64,000 bases of DNA from Nymphaea colorata (lineage: Eukaryota > Streptophyta > Magnoliopsida > Nymphaeales > Nymphaeaceae): NCBI RefSeq assembly GCF_008831285.2, contig NC_045141.1, positions 19,898,848 to 19,962,847 on the forward strand, read 5' to 3'. The notes beneath the pieces are model-generated. The model was not told where the DNA came from, did not search any database, and saw only the letters and a program-made list of their open reading frames with translations. Below are positions 12,871 to 24,202 of this stretch, piece after piece; positions within the stretch are counted from its first letter, which is position 1; every line of letters starts with the position of its first letter. The translations under genes were made by a program, and so were the position numbers.

Positions 12871-15154
12871 AAGGTAGCGTACCCAAGGTAGTGTAGACTG
12901 GTACTAACTTGAAAGAACAATGCAAAAATGCAAAATTCACGTTCTCCAAAATGCAGAGATTGAATTTACTGTCTTACTTACCAAAAGCAGGAAAGAATGC
13001 CTATTTTTCACCCGATCAAATTCTGTTCAATTAACAATTGAATTATTATAAGCAAAAGTGGAATCACAGATCAGAAAACTCAAGAACAGACTACCCTTTT
13101 AAAAATTAAAACCACCCAAATAAAGATTTCTCTTTATCAATACATATATATATGTATATTCAGTTTCTGATCAGTTTTATTTTTCTTATCTGCCCACTTA
13201 CAATATTGCTTTGGGATCTGGTGACACAAGATCCGAGCAGGGCTCCTTAATCCCCACTGCAACGTGGGGAGAGTCTTTGAGTAAAAACCACTAGATAAGG
13301 GGCCACGTTGCACGCACGACCATGGCAGAACAGGTTGCCTTGGTATCTCAATGGCTGTGCCACTCCTTATCTTGTTCCCTTCGGTCAAGCCTTGACTGCT
13401 TTCATCTTTTCTTCTCATTCCACATTCCATGCTTTAATCTAACTCATGGAGTACAATCTGCAGTCCTTCACAGACCTTGCAGATCTGTTGGCCTCAAAAA
13501 ACTCCTTAAATTCCAAAAGTTTTCATGTCTTGGGATAGAAAGACTGGGTCTGCGATTTCTATAATATTGCGTGGGAATTAGGGCCAGCAAATTGAATGAA
13601 GCAGCAATAAAGTTAGCTCCGGTTGAGTGAGATGTTCATCCACCTTTTAGTGAAAATGACTGATCACGAACACAGACTTGCAAAGTCGGTGAGAATTATA
13701 AGAAAAACACTTAATGGACGGTGATAAAAACAGTGCATCTAAGCTTTTCCACCGTTGTCAAAAGATATATAACCTACCATCATTTAAACGCAAGTTGTAT
13801 TGACGATAACTTAAGTTGGGATAGTTAATGAGATAAAACGACTAAGATCGCCTCAATATAAGCAAATCTTAGGTTTATTTATTTTGTTTGCATGCTTGGT
13901 CTCTTTAACTATATTGCGGTACCCAATAGGACTAATATATGTTTAAACATATTTAAAATAGGTAGGCTTCTTTTTCTTTGTAAGAATTCTATATCATCAT
14001 TTATTAAGCCCTTAGTTTTTTTGTGATACTGCATTCTTATAAGTGATTGATCATCAAGACAAAAAGATACTCAAGCGTCACCTTCATTGGGCTAATAGAC
14101 AATTAAATGTTTTGAATATAACACCAGTTCTTATGTAGGACTGACTCTTGTTCTTTTCATTTCTATTCAGAAACAATAGGAAATTTTGATTCATCTGCTA
14201 TCTAATTAATATATATCATGCATAATGAACCAAAAGATGATACTTCATATAATTTCAGGTTGTCAAGTTAAAAAAAAAAAAAAAAACCGTAGGTCAAGTC
14301 CAACTTCTCCTATGCGTTGTCTTGCTGGTCGAGGTTCATCATCAATTCAAAAAGGAGAAAAGAAAGAGGTTCGACGGCAGCAAGTTTTCAATTGTCTATT
14401 CGCTGCCTCCTTGTCAACTACTTTATGCAGTTTGAATAGGGCACATGTAATTGGCAGCTTTTCTAATACTTGCTCATGAATCAACATATTGGGAATTCTT
14501 TCGAAGCTCGAAGAAATGATGAATTTTGAGCAAGTGAAGAGCTGCCATTTTCAGTCGTCGGAGGTAGTTGGGCTGGTGTGTGCAGCCCACTAATTTTCTT
14601 TATTTTCACAGTGGTGGCTTCAAATATTTTGGTCATTTTCGTGTCTTTATGTAAAGATGTGAACTAATGCACCTTGACCCAAAATTTCCGGCTCGCCACT
14701 GGTTTGAAGGCCTTCTCATGCAAAAGCAAAGGGAGGAAAGGATGGCTTATTTTGTGGAAGGGAAAACCAGAAGTGGTTCCAATATTGTTACTAAAGAAAT
14801 CTTTTAGCATTAGTAGCTTCAAGCTTGAAAGCGAGTAGATCCAAAAGTAACAGGAAATTTTCAATTCAACGTCAATTCGGCGCTACTAAATATATATTAC
14901 CTTTTTGGAATGCATGAAGAAGACAAAAATACATGCTTATAATATTGTTTCTAGCTATATAAATCCCAGGAACATCAATCGATAGATCAGAATAGAACAA
15001 TCAAAGGGTTGTTGAACCTAAGAAAACCAAGATCAGCACATGGATACAAATTTAGCTACATATACCACGTATGCGTTCCATGTATATATTGAAGACATAG
15101 ATGTACAACGTGTGTGTGTGTGTGTATGTATATTATATATATATATTATAACCA

Positions 15155-15595
15155 CGTTCAGTTGAAGGAACCATGCACACATGAAGACAACGAGTTTTGC
15201 TATGTCATGAGCGACTAAGTTGTTAGATCCCAGATTCCCTGGAGGACTTGATGAAGAATCTATACGGTAGGGTAGCCCTCATAAGCATTGATTTGTATAC
15301 AAAGGTAAGATTATTCAATAATGCGAAATGGACATTAATTCTAGTTCATATATCCAATATCACTAATACACATATGTGCGACTCAACGACGTTTAGTTCA
15401 TGGAAATCATGCACACTACGAATTTTGTGCTATATCATGAACTGGTTCGGTGAAAAAATTATGTTACGTCCTAGATTCCCTTGAGAACTTGATGAAGAAT
15501 CTATACGGTAGAGTTGCATTTACAAACATTCATCTCTATAGGGAAGTAAGACGATTTGAAAATGGCAAATGTACATTGTTCAAGTTCATTTACTT
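15155..15595. repeat. Diverged tandem duplication, spacing about 241 bp
   Basis: GATGAAGAATCTATACGGTA occurs at 15250 and 15491, each preceded by a related AGATTCCCT segment and followed by similar sequence (for example AAATGGACATT versus AAATGTACATT). Identity is high at the core and decays outward. No coding potential is evident. Confidence 0.75.
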
Positions 15596-16446
15596 TTCCT
15601 TCTGTTTGGGCGCATGAGTGTAGCAGGTAAAGACGTAGATTAAGTTAATGGAGATATATAGAATGCTTAGTAAACACCAGGCATGGTACAGAGGGAGGGA
15701 AGGCTCGTTCACAATGTCCAGTTTTGATACTTCAAGAAAAGTTCTCTATGATTAACCAAGGCAAAAACATGCAGATAAACATCATAGTGGAAATATGCAG
15801 TGGAATCTGAATGGAGAAAAGAGAACATTAATCCATCACCGGATCACGCAGATCATAAAGATTACAGAAGTTAGATCCCTCTGATAAATAATCAACTGCA
15901 GATCACCAAATTAAATAGCAAACGTGAACCACTTGAATCACTCAAAAATTGTTGCACTTTTCAATCACTTTCAAGTTTCAATCAACCATTCCCTTCGAAA
16001 CTTTAAAAAACAGCCCCTGAAAGCACAGTTCAGTGACGAATGTCATCAACTCGTGCGGTGTAAACTATCCTCCTGGAAACGAATAGCAGAAGCACGAAAT
16101 TTGGCACACAGAAAAGGGATCCACGCTTGGCAACATGCTGTTATTGCAACATAAATCTCTTGCGGATCCTTTTTGATATTACATAAGAAAGACGATAAAT
16201 TAGGAGCCTCCTCCCCCTCGAGTAGAAAAGAAGAAAGAAAGGAAACACACACAGGATAGCTGAAGAACTGTTACAACGACTGCAAAAAACTCCATGCTTG
16301 TTGACGAACCGAAGCCATCCATGATCGAGCCCCTTCCAGCAAGAAGGCATGAAGCACGTCACAGCCGCCTTATTTGTTCTCTAGGACTAACACAGGACAT
16401 AAAAGCACAGATTCATGAGGGAGGCAGGTCGAGTCTCACACATGAG

Positions 16447-17067
16447 CTAGCACCAACCCTGAGGCCAGCGGTGACGGGGGTCCAACTTGGGAAGGCTGAA
16501 CCACTTCTTATGGTGGTGCTGGTCGTCTTGGTCGCCGCCCTTATCGGCGCCGCCTTGGCCGGAGTCGGAGACCTCCTTCTTCTCCTTCTCTTCGGCAGGC
16601 GGATCATGGGAGGAATTAGGGCCATGCTTTTCATGGGGTTTCTCCAGCACTTGCTCAAGGACAGGGTCAGGGTCGTCCGCTGCGATGCTCGGCGGCAAGA
16701 AGGGGTTGTTGCTCTTATGGGGGATGTCCGCCATGTTGTCAGGGAAAACAAGGTGGTGGGAAGGTGGGGAGAAGCAGTCCTCCCAGCTGCTGCTCGAGGG
16801 CAAGAAAGGGTTGGTGTGAGGTAGCAGGCTCTCCTGCTTCTTTTGGGATTTGGGTGCCAGTGAGGGGAAGCAGGGGCTTTGAGATGCCTTGAGGCATCGC
16901 TCATCTTCTTCTTCGTGCTCCTCTTCTTCTTCTTCTTCTTCATGAGTTGGATGAATGATCTCCTTCTGGTTCACCTCCATCTCTCCCTCTCTTGCCCTCT
17001 CCTTCTGGGTTCTCTCTTTCTCAGAGGCCTGGTGTGATGAAAGTCTTTTAAGTTGGTTCACCTCCAT
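16447..17067 (-). CDS. Uncharacterised acidic protein with C-terminal RWPQGWC, copy 2
   Basis: Paralogue of the gene at 12103-12660; family not recognised. The single-exon frame encodes 206 aa from the upstream ATG, or 177 aa from the internal ATG at 16980. It shows an acidic run of Glu at 43-56, two NPFLP motifs (86-90 and 121-125), HHLVFPDN at 104-111, an acidic/His-rich linker (155-187) and the terminal block KKWFSLPKLDPRHRWPQGWC, which matches copy 1 almost position for position. It has no signal peptide or membrane segment. The first 29 residues (MEVNQLKRLSSHQASEKERT onward) are a translation of duplicated 5' UTR: the segment 16968-17054 is a tandem copy of 17055-17154, and both units carry ATGGAGGTGAACCA. 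The ancestral start is therefore probably MEVNQKE at 16980. A TATATATAAA box lies at 17211-17220. The strand opposite also has open frames, but these are shadows. Confidence 0.75.
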   Translation of the reverse strand: MEVNQLKRLSSHQASEKERTQKERAREGEMEVNQKEIIHPTHEEEEEEEEHEEEDERCLKASQSPCFPSLAPKSQKKQESLLPHTNPFLPSSSSWEDCFSPPSHHLVFPDNMADIPHKSNNPFLPPSIAADDPDPVLEQVLEKPHEKHGPNSSHDPPAEEKEKKEVSDSGQGGADKGGDQDDQHHHKKWFSLPKLDPRHRWPQGWC

Positions 17068-17154
17068 CTCTCTCTCTCTCTCTCTCTTGCCCTCTCCTTC
17101 TGGTTCTCTCTTTCTCAGAGGCTGAAGCCTGGTGTGATGAAAGTCTTTTAAGTT
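16968..17154. repeat. Tandem duplication covering the 5' UTR and start codon of RWPQGWC copy 2
   Basis: Unit A is 16968-17054 (87 bp) and unit B 17055-17154 (100 bp). Both contain CACCTCCATCTCT, CTTGCCCTCTCCTTCTG, TCTCTCTTTCTCAGAGGC and GTGTGATGAAAGTCTTTTAA. Unit B is longer through extra CT repeats and a short CTGAAG insertion. Confidence 0.9.
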
Positions 17155-17197
17155 GCTTTTGTATTTATCTTGAGAGGAAAGGAGGTATCCTCCTGTG

Positions 17198-17220
17198 CAC
17201 GTGTGTGCATTTTATATATA
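17198..17220 (-). promoter_or_regulatory. TATA box and nearby G-box of RWPQGWC copy 2
   Basis: TATATATAAA at 17211-17220 on the minus strand, 144 bp upstream of the first ATG. A CACGTG palindrome (G-box core, bound by bZIP/bHLH factors) is at 17198-17203, between the TATA box and the probable transcription start. Confidence 0.5.
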
Positions 17221-18209
17221 AAAAGAAAATTTGTTGCCTACGACTCATTCATGGGGCTCATGTGTTGAGAAAAAACTGCGCCCTTTGTTATACATTTAAT
17301 ATAAGACATCCTCCGAGTCAAACTTTCATTTCGAACAGAAAAGGCCGAGGCTACAATTTTTTTTATATCGCACATTCATTTACCACATTGTTTGTACACC
17401 GTTAAGAGGAGTAGATAGCTGGTCGAGTTCGGAGCTTGTATAAAGACAATTTTTTAATTTGATTTAGTGTTTTGTTTTTATGTCTTAAAAGTGGTAGAAT
17501 GTGACAATATCCATATTGAAAGGTGCATCGTTGTTATTGCTGACACTGACGCAGTTCAAACCCCAAAGACAAAAAGAATAGAAAGGCCCTCATGCCTCGC
17601 TTCGACCGGTGGGATGTACCTCTCACTCACCTAAACAGTCGACTGGGCTCGACCAAGCCGGTAAAATGAGTCCTAAGCCGAACTCTGGTTTACGCAGCCC
17701 CAACCTAACTCTGAATCAAGTCGGTCGGTCTGGCCCGGCTTGATGCTCACATCTACGCTCAAACAGTTACCCATTAAAAAAATTGAACACAAAAATGGGT
17801 GTTCCGGCCAAAAGCACGCATATTTATACGCAGAACATGTTATAATACTTCAAATGGATTCCAAACGCCTACTTTTCCAATGGTACTTTTATAATTTTAA
17901 TGAATCTATTTTCTTATACGTATGATCTTGTAATTGATTTAATAAAAAAATGCTCGAATTAATCATGTCCACGCTTAATTGTCCCTTTTAAATTAAGACA
18001 AAAACTCACGGGCACGTCATGTTATGGCCAAAACAAAATGGCAGCTTGAATTAATCTCTTGTGTTGCGCTTATTCAAGCCAATACATAGTTCATTACAAC
18101 TAAAATAAATCAACATATTCCATGGAGATGACTAAGTCAAAATTGTCATATATCATAGCCGACTTGACGTGGCACTTGCCAAATTCTTTCTCTCTCTCTC
18201 TTTCTCCTG

Positions 18210-18244
<35 letters not shown>

Positions 18245-19168
18245 AAATAGTTGTTAAGATTTTCATTTGAAAATTGATGGAATTATTTTGTATATTTGAG
18301 GAGTACAAATGCTCTTCGGTCAAGGAAAGTTAAGAACGATGGCACATGCAAGAAGTTGAAGGAGACTGACGTGGGTCCGTAGTTTTTATCAGCAAACGGG
18401 AGCTTTTCCGCTAGACCCTTGAACTCTACCTAAAAAAATGGTTCGTGCTTTCCCCAACACGCGATATGGCGTAGGTTGGTGGTTTGATGGCCGGAAAATT
18501 TATCTCAAAAAAACAGGAATGCAAAAAGCCATTTGGAATAAAAGAACTTGTCAAGAAAATTATTTGCCATACGTTATAGCTATCTGACCAATCATTTTCT
18601 TGGAAAAAAAAAATTAAAGGAGGACTTAGACTGTTTCTGATTCTAGGAAGACGTAATGAACCAAAGCAGTTCAAACAAAAGATGGAAAATGTAAAAATGA
18701 TCGGAGGACTGTGAAATATTACTGCATCAAACGAATGATTTTATATTATAAAGTGCCATGCCGTGTGAGGGGGAACGCAGGAGAAGAAGAAGGAGCTGAT
18801 AGAATGAAAAAAAGGAAAAAGGAAAAGTGAAGTGATAATCAGCTTGGCCTGACATGGATTATAATTAAAAATATTTATATAAACATATTTTTGGATATAT
18901 ATAACAAAAGTATTTTTTATGTATATATTTTCACGCAAGTCAAGCCCACCCCGAAACTTGTTGCCCTCCCCCATGCTATTTTTCATGGCCCAGGCCTGGA
19001 CCAACCCCGACATATATATGTGGCCAAATGTCCACTCTTATTCAAATAGTAAAATTACTAAGCTGCAATATATATAAATATAAATGCTTAAAGGCACTAA
19101 TATATGAAATAAGGGACACCTGGTTGGCTCAGGAGGGCTTAATAATTTGTTCTTAATATTTATTTTAG

Positions 19169-19204
<36 letters not shown>

Positions 19205-19344
19205 TTATTACGATTAATTATATTTATATATTATTTTATATTTAAAATATATTTTTTTTAATTTAATGGGGTCAGACCCGAGCCGATTTTAGGCTCAAGT
19301 TTTAATGGTGGGGCTGAGCCCAAGCCCAAGTTTCGGGTGTTGGG

Positions 19345-19583
19345 TCGGCCCGATGCTCAGGCTTAGCTCTACAACTCAATAAAAAAAAATTCGCAAACAT
19401 TTAAATTATCAAAATTTTCATTAAAATGATAAAATTGCAGTTTTTTTTGTTTTTAAAATCACCGGGCCAGCCTGATGCTCAGGCTTAGCTCCACAACCTA
19501 ATAAAAAATTTGCAAACGTTTAAATTATCAAAACTTTCCATGATAAAAATTGCAGCCTTCTTTTTTTGTTTTTAAAATCGCCT
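19345..19583. repeat. Two-copy tandem repeat, about 122-bp spacing
   Basis: GATGCTCAGGCTTAGCTC occurs at 19352 and 19474. Each is followed by TTTAAATTATCAAAA and then by TTTTTTTGTTTTTAAAATC. A related GGCCCGGCTTGATGCTCA occurs near 17734, so this is probably a mobile-element fragment. Confidence 0.75.
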
Positions 19584-20519
19584 TCTTCTTTATTTTTCTA
19601 TAGCCATCCTTGTTGACGGAGAAACCAAAGCACCACCCTTATAATAAATATGCTACAATATTGTTTTTTAGGAACTAAGAACAACACCCAAGTAAACTTT
19701 TAAGCGAAAGGTTCGAAATCAACCTCACTTTGACGAAGAGAATCACCCAAGGTGCCTTGAACATGAGTTTTTTAATTTCCAATTTTAGGGTTTCTAAATC
19801 TTGAAGCAAGTGGATCCAACTCATGGGTCGACAAGATCAAACATTGTTGGCCTGGATAATCGCTTTTCTTTCTTAAAACTAACGTTCTCCACGTAGATTA
19901 TGACTATATATGTTCACAAAAGTAAGTGCCCATATATATTTAACTAATTTTGGGGCTTGTCTATCTATCTTTTCAGTTCTTTCTCTTTGGCCCTCATCTT
20001 AGTGAGACGAACTCTTTCCACTCTCTCGATTGGAGATTTGTTGACTCATGAAGCTTTGAGTCCAGAGGCAAGAGAGGGGTCACGTTGCACGCATGACCAT
20101 GCCTTGAAACTCCAAAACTCTCCGTTAGTTTGATAGATCGCCGGATCTACAAATTAACTTCTCATTTGGAAGTTCACGTTTTTTGCTGTTGTTGGTGATC
20201 GAAAACGCGGTTTGCTTTTGGATTTCTTGATACAAGTCAAAAAAAAATTTTTTTGCTGATAACTGATAAATAACTGAGAGGTGTGTAAGTTAAGATCTTG
20301 CCAATTTAGATCTGTGAAACTATGTCCTTAATCTACTGCGAATTGGAAACAATATAAAAGCAAATTACATGAAAAAAATGACATAACAGCTGCTGAGCTA
20401 TTCAATTAGGCCCGTCTTACTAATTTGATTAGGCCACCCAAGCCTTGTCATATAAGAGGTTAACAACCCACCACCAAAAAAAAAAAAAAAGGCTGAAGGC
20501 TCCCTATAGGGGTGAACAC

Positions 20520-20995
20520 AAGCTGGGTCGAGCCCGAGTTCAGTCACCTCGAGCTCAGGAATAACTCAATGGAAGCAGCTCGAGCTCGACTCAGTAGTTA
20601 CGTGTTGAGCTTGAGCTCGACTCGATAAATTGTTTGAATAGAAGTGATATTTATCGTTACGTGTTGAGCTGAGCACGAACTTGATTCAATTAAGGCTCGA
20701 CCTACTCGTTTGAATAAAATTGATATTCATTATTAGCTGTTGAGCTCGAGCTCGACTCGATTAAGGCTTGACAAACTCATAAACTCGTTTGAATATATCG
20801 ACTTGATTAAGGCTCGACAAACTCGATTAAGGCTCAAGCTTGACTCGGTAGTTATGTGTTGAGCTCGAACTCAATTCGATTATTTGAACGAGTCGACTCA
20901 TAAACTCAAGCTCGACTCGTTAAGTAAATGACTTGGTTCGAACTCGTTCACGAGCCGAGCTTTAACGAGTCGAGCTCTTGCTCGCCCCTAACTCC
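20520..20995. repeat. Degenerate AGCTCGAGCTCGACTC repeat block
   Basis: Many imperfect copies of GAGCTCGAGCTCGACTC, GATTAAGGCTCGACAAACTC and CGTTTGAATA in about 475 bp. It is a dispersed repetitive type seen in many plant genomes. Non-coding. Confidence 0.8.
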
Positions 20996-22510
20996 CCATT
21001 TCTCGTTCTTGAGGTCTTGGCTTGCTTCGGTACTGAGTGCCATATGGTAGACCCATCAAAGAGTTAGGATCTCACCACCTATCCTATGAGAATTGAACCA
21101 ACCCTTTAAAGCATAGCAACAGTTATAGTCAGCCAACAAAGACGTACAACTTTTTTTTTTTTTTTCCTTTTGGGAGTTTCCAGTACAGCTCCGATTTGGG
21201 CATTTAATTAATAGATCCCCCACGAACCTCGTTAACTTTGATCATGAAAACTTTGACCAGAAAATGAAGAGAACAAAAAGATAAGATGCTTTTAGACACG
21301 AACTTTGACGTAAAAGAGAGAGCCTTTCGTGAGGAGGAAACGCCCACATTCTAACTAGAAAAATCCTTCCTTGGATTGGTGGGAATTTCTAGCACAAGTC
21401 AAGCACGGAGTTAATATTAAGGAGCACTTGTACTTGAGTAGTTTGGCCATTATTGCACTTGACCAATATCAAGGGCGACAACAAACGGAACGGGAGGCAT
21501 ATGGAGAAGTGCAGTGCTCGAGTTCACATGATTCAAGTACAAATTTATATTCCGGAGAACAATTGCAATTATCTGAAAGATTTGCATGTCTAATCCTGTT
21601 GATTTCCTGTCTTAATAAGCAATCCCAAGGCATAACCAAATAATTGAAGAATTTAAATCCATGTTCTACGAATGTTGCCTTTGAAGACTTGAGTATGAAC
21701 TCCATATAAAATAAACATTATATGCTAAGTTCTTTCTTTAATGTGTTTATACCTTTCATAATTTGAATTCAAACTCTGGTTGCGACCTTTTGGTAGTTCA
21801 TTTAGAGGAAGGCAGCTGTTGGATGAAAATATGTACTTAATTTGCTGTATGTGTGATCAGTCCGATTGGTGATGTACTTAAAATGATCCAATTTAAACCA
21901 AATACAACCCCAGATTATAGTAGGGGATGCACTCTGGATACTGAACCCATGGAATTAGGTGCATGTACATTTGGTTAACACAAGGCTTCAATAGTTTGGT
22001 CTCATAAAAAGCATTCAGAAGTCATTCAAATGCTTGTTCTCAATGAGAATGTCCTATAACCAAAAAATGAACGGCTAAAATAAGCGAAACAAGAATTATA
22101 TAGCTTCAGGTCAGGTCATTTTTCATAGCCAGTCGAATCATGGCCAATTCACATCAAGGATAAGTTATCGCAATCTGTTATGTAAATATACACGTAGAAT
22201 CTACAACAATTGGGAAAGAGGAAAGGAATTTCTGTCATATTGTCGCTTTTTTTTCATCTTGAAGATTGATATCAATATGCGGCAGATATATTTTCCGATA
22301 TCTCAGCTTTAAACAAGTATATATTAGTCGAGAACGTACACGAATTATATTACAGCAGGTTTTCAGCAACATTTCTTGGCCTACATCAAAGATTGACGAC
22401 TTTGATCATAAATTTTTCACTTGCTCTTGTGACTCAGCCTCCAGCAATCAAGGGAATCAGTTGTGAATCGATTGAAGGTATTTAAAAAATCATTTTTTTT
22501 AAAAAAAAGC

Positions 22511-22542
<32 letters not shown>

Positions 22543-23291
22543 ACAATTTGGAATAACAAATTTAGAATATATTGTGAAATTGCTTCAAAATGATATGTGG
22601 CACCTGTGAACCTGACACGGATTCAATTCAGGTCGATTGGGATAACGCTGATACAAGGTGAAGACCACAATTTTGAAATATTAAAGAGTTAAGATTACTA
22701 TTCTATCTCCTTTTTCTCCTCATATTTTTCGCAATATTAAAGAGTTGATGGCTAGAAGGTTGAAACAGGAGAAGTTATTTCTTGTACGATAGTTATGGAA
22801 AATACAGAACGAAAGGTGGAGCAGCATATGCAGTTGTCATACAACTATCTTGATATAGAACGAAACATATGCAGGTTTGTGAAAAAATTTATAATTAACT
22901 GAACATCTTGTTAATATCTGTATTTATTTTACCTAGTTATAACAGGAAGAGAAGGAAAGTAAGTCATTTCTAACTATATTTATTTGGTTGGCCTCTACCA
23001 CCGTGGATTTTGTTGTATAAAGATCCGCATTTGATTACGAAAGTAACTCAATGGAGTTCAGATCAGTGTCCTGGAACCTCGCCTTGTTTATGCTCATACT
23101 CAAATTTACTTCAAACCGGAGCTCAAGCTTATATATACACACACACAAAAAGATTAACAAAAAGACGGCAAGAAATCCAAGTAGGGAAATGCATTTTGCC
23201 TTAGACATTATAGTGGGACGTTATATGTTGATTCGAATGCACCCTGTTATCGTCCTAACATTGTAGATATTTGGGAAGAGAAAGAGAGAGA

Positions 23292-23942
23292 TCAAAGATC
23301 CCTTTCTTCTTGACAAGACTTGATCAGTAGGTCCTCCAGATACTGCTCTCCTAGATCCTCCAATTCTACCAAATCCTTATCCTCTTCTCCTTCCCTTCCG
23401 CCGCTGGTTGTTTTCATCCTCCTCCGCCTCCTCCTTAGGGAGTGCTTCTCCTTAAGAGCCATGGCCGGGGAAGACCCATCTTCCCCATATCTCATGTCCC
23501 CAAGTGACTCCTTTACATAGTCCACCGGAAAATTGAGCACAGCCGTCGGCCCTCGCATGGCATATGCAGCTTGGTCATAAGCCAGCGCCGCTGCCTCGGC
23601 ACTGCCAAACGTTCCAAGCCACACCCGCACCCCGCACCGAGTCGAGTCTCGAATCTCAGCTGCAAACTTTCCCCACGGCCGCTTCCGTACTCCTCTGTAG
23701 TACCTCTCCGACGAGCTCACCTGTGGCTGGACTGGTCTTCTGTTCATCTCCATGCCAGAACCAGTCTCCCCAGGAACTGAACCTTGAGCTCCTCCATCAG
23801 AGTGAAACAACTCGTTTGAACCTTTCTGGTCAATGTGCAGTTCTTCTTTCTCCGTCGACCCCAGGTCCCTGCACCCATGAGATTCCGGCAATGTCCATGA
23901 AAATCCAGGTAGAAGGTCCGAATCGATGAACGAAGTATCCAT
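23292..23942 (-). CDS. Group IX AP2/ERF transcription factor (ERF1/ERF15-like)
   Basis: Nuclear activator expected to bind GCC-box promoters in ethylene, jasmonate and pathogen responses. The 216-aa protein has a single AP2 domain at residues 82-139 ([20 protein letters not shown] ... AVLNFP) with the Ala14/Asp19 pair typical of ERFs rather than DREBs. A group IXc segment [15 protein letters not shown] follows. A run of six Arg (170-175) probably acts as a nuclear localisation signal, and an EDLL-type activation motif lies at 191-206 ([16 protein letters not shown]). Intronless, as is usual for the group. I start at MDTSF (23942): the open frame extends upstream to 24281, but that extension is only a Leu-Ser translation of the CT microsatellite and promoter. 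In Arabidopsis the best matches by eye are ERF15 and ERF1; the C-terminus LLIKSC is especially like ERF15. Confidence 0.95.
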   Translation of the reverse strand: MDTSFIDSDLLPGFSWTLPESHGCRDLGSTEKEELHIDQKGSNELFHSDGGAQGSVPGETGSGMEMNRRPVQPQVSSSERYYRGVRKRPWGKFAAEIRDSTRCGVRVWLGTFGSAEAAALAYDQAAYAMRGPTAVLNFPVDYVKESLGDMRYGEDGSSPAMALKEKHSLRRRRRRMKTTSGGREGEEDKDLVELEDLGEQYLEDLLIKSCQEERDL

Positions 23943-24042
23943 GATGAAATCAGATGTCTCTTGGCTGTACCTCCAGTGAAGTTGGAGGGACGGCCCTCTT
24001 AATCGGTTGGTGCTGGACAGGAAAAGATGAGTGAGTGGCAGC

Positions 24043-24050
24043 TTAAATAA
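24043..24050 (-). promoter_or_regulatory. Candidate TATA box of the ERF gene
   Basis: TTATTTAA on the minus strand about 100 bp upstream of the ATG and downstream of the CT repeat. Typical position; otherwise unsupported. Confidence 0.35.
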
Positions 24051-24129
24051 GGAGCTCAATAATTTAGAGTAGAGACGAAAGAATGTCATGAACATGTAAA
24101 ATGTGAGGGTGGTGTGTGTGCGTGTGCGC

Positions 24130-24132
<3 letters not shown>

Positions 24133-24202
<70 letters not shown>
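24133..24202. repeat. (GA)n microsatellite upstream of the ERF gene
   Basis: About 70 bp of GA repeat, (CT)n on the gene strand, flanked by a (GT)n stretch. It lies about 190 bp upstream of the ERF start. Length is likely to be polymorphic. Confidence 0.95.

Larger units (their letters stand above)
12661..16446. other. Spacer between the two RWPQGWC genes
   Basis: No supported gene. Contents: the promoter of copy 1; a 50-bp stretch at 13275-13324 repeated at 20054-20103; a poly-A run near 14270; a (GT)n/(TA)n block at about 15112-15146; and a diverged tandem duplication with 241-bp spacing around 15155-15595. Confidence 0.5.
17221..23291. other. Repeat-rich intergenic region
   Basis: No supported gene in 6 kb. 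It contains (TA)n runs at about 18211-18242, 19169-19202 and 22511-22540, a tandem repeat at 19345-19583, a degenerate AGCTCGAGCTCGACTC block at 20520-20995, and the second copy of the shared 50-bp segment at 20054-20103. Open frames here are short and unlike known proteins. Confidence 0.5.

Noticed and set aside
16294-16824. 176- and 110-aa plus-strand frames
   Set aside because: Antisense shadows of RWPQGWC copy 2.
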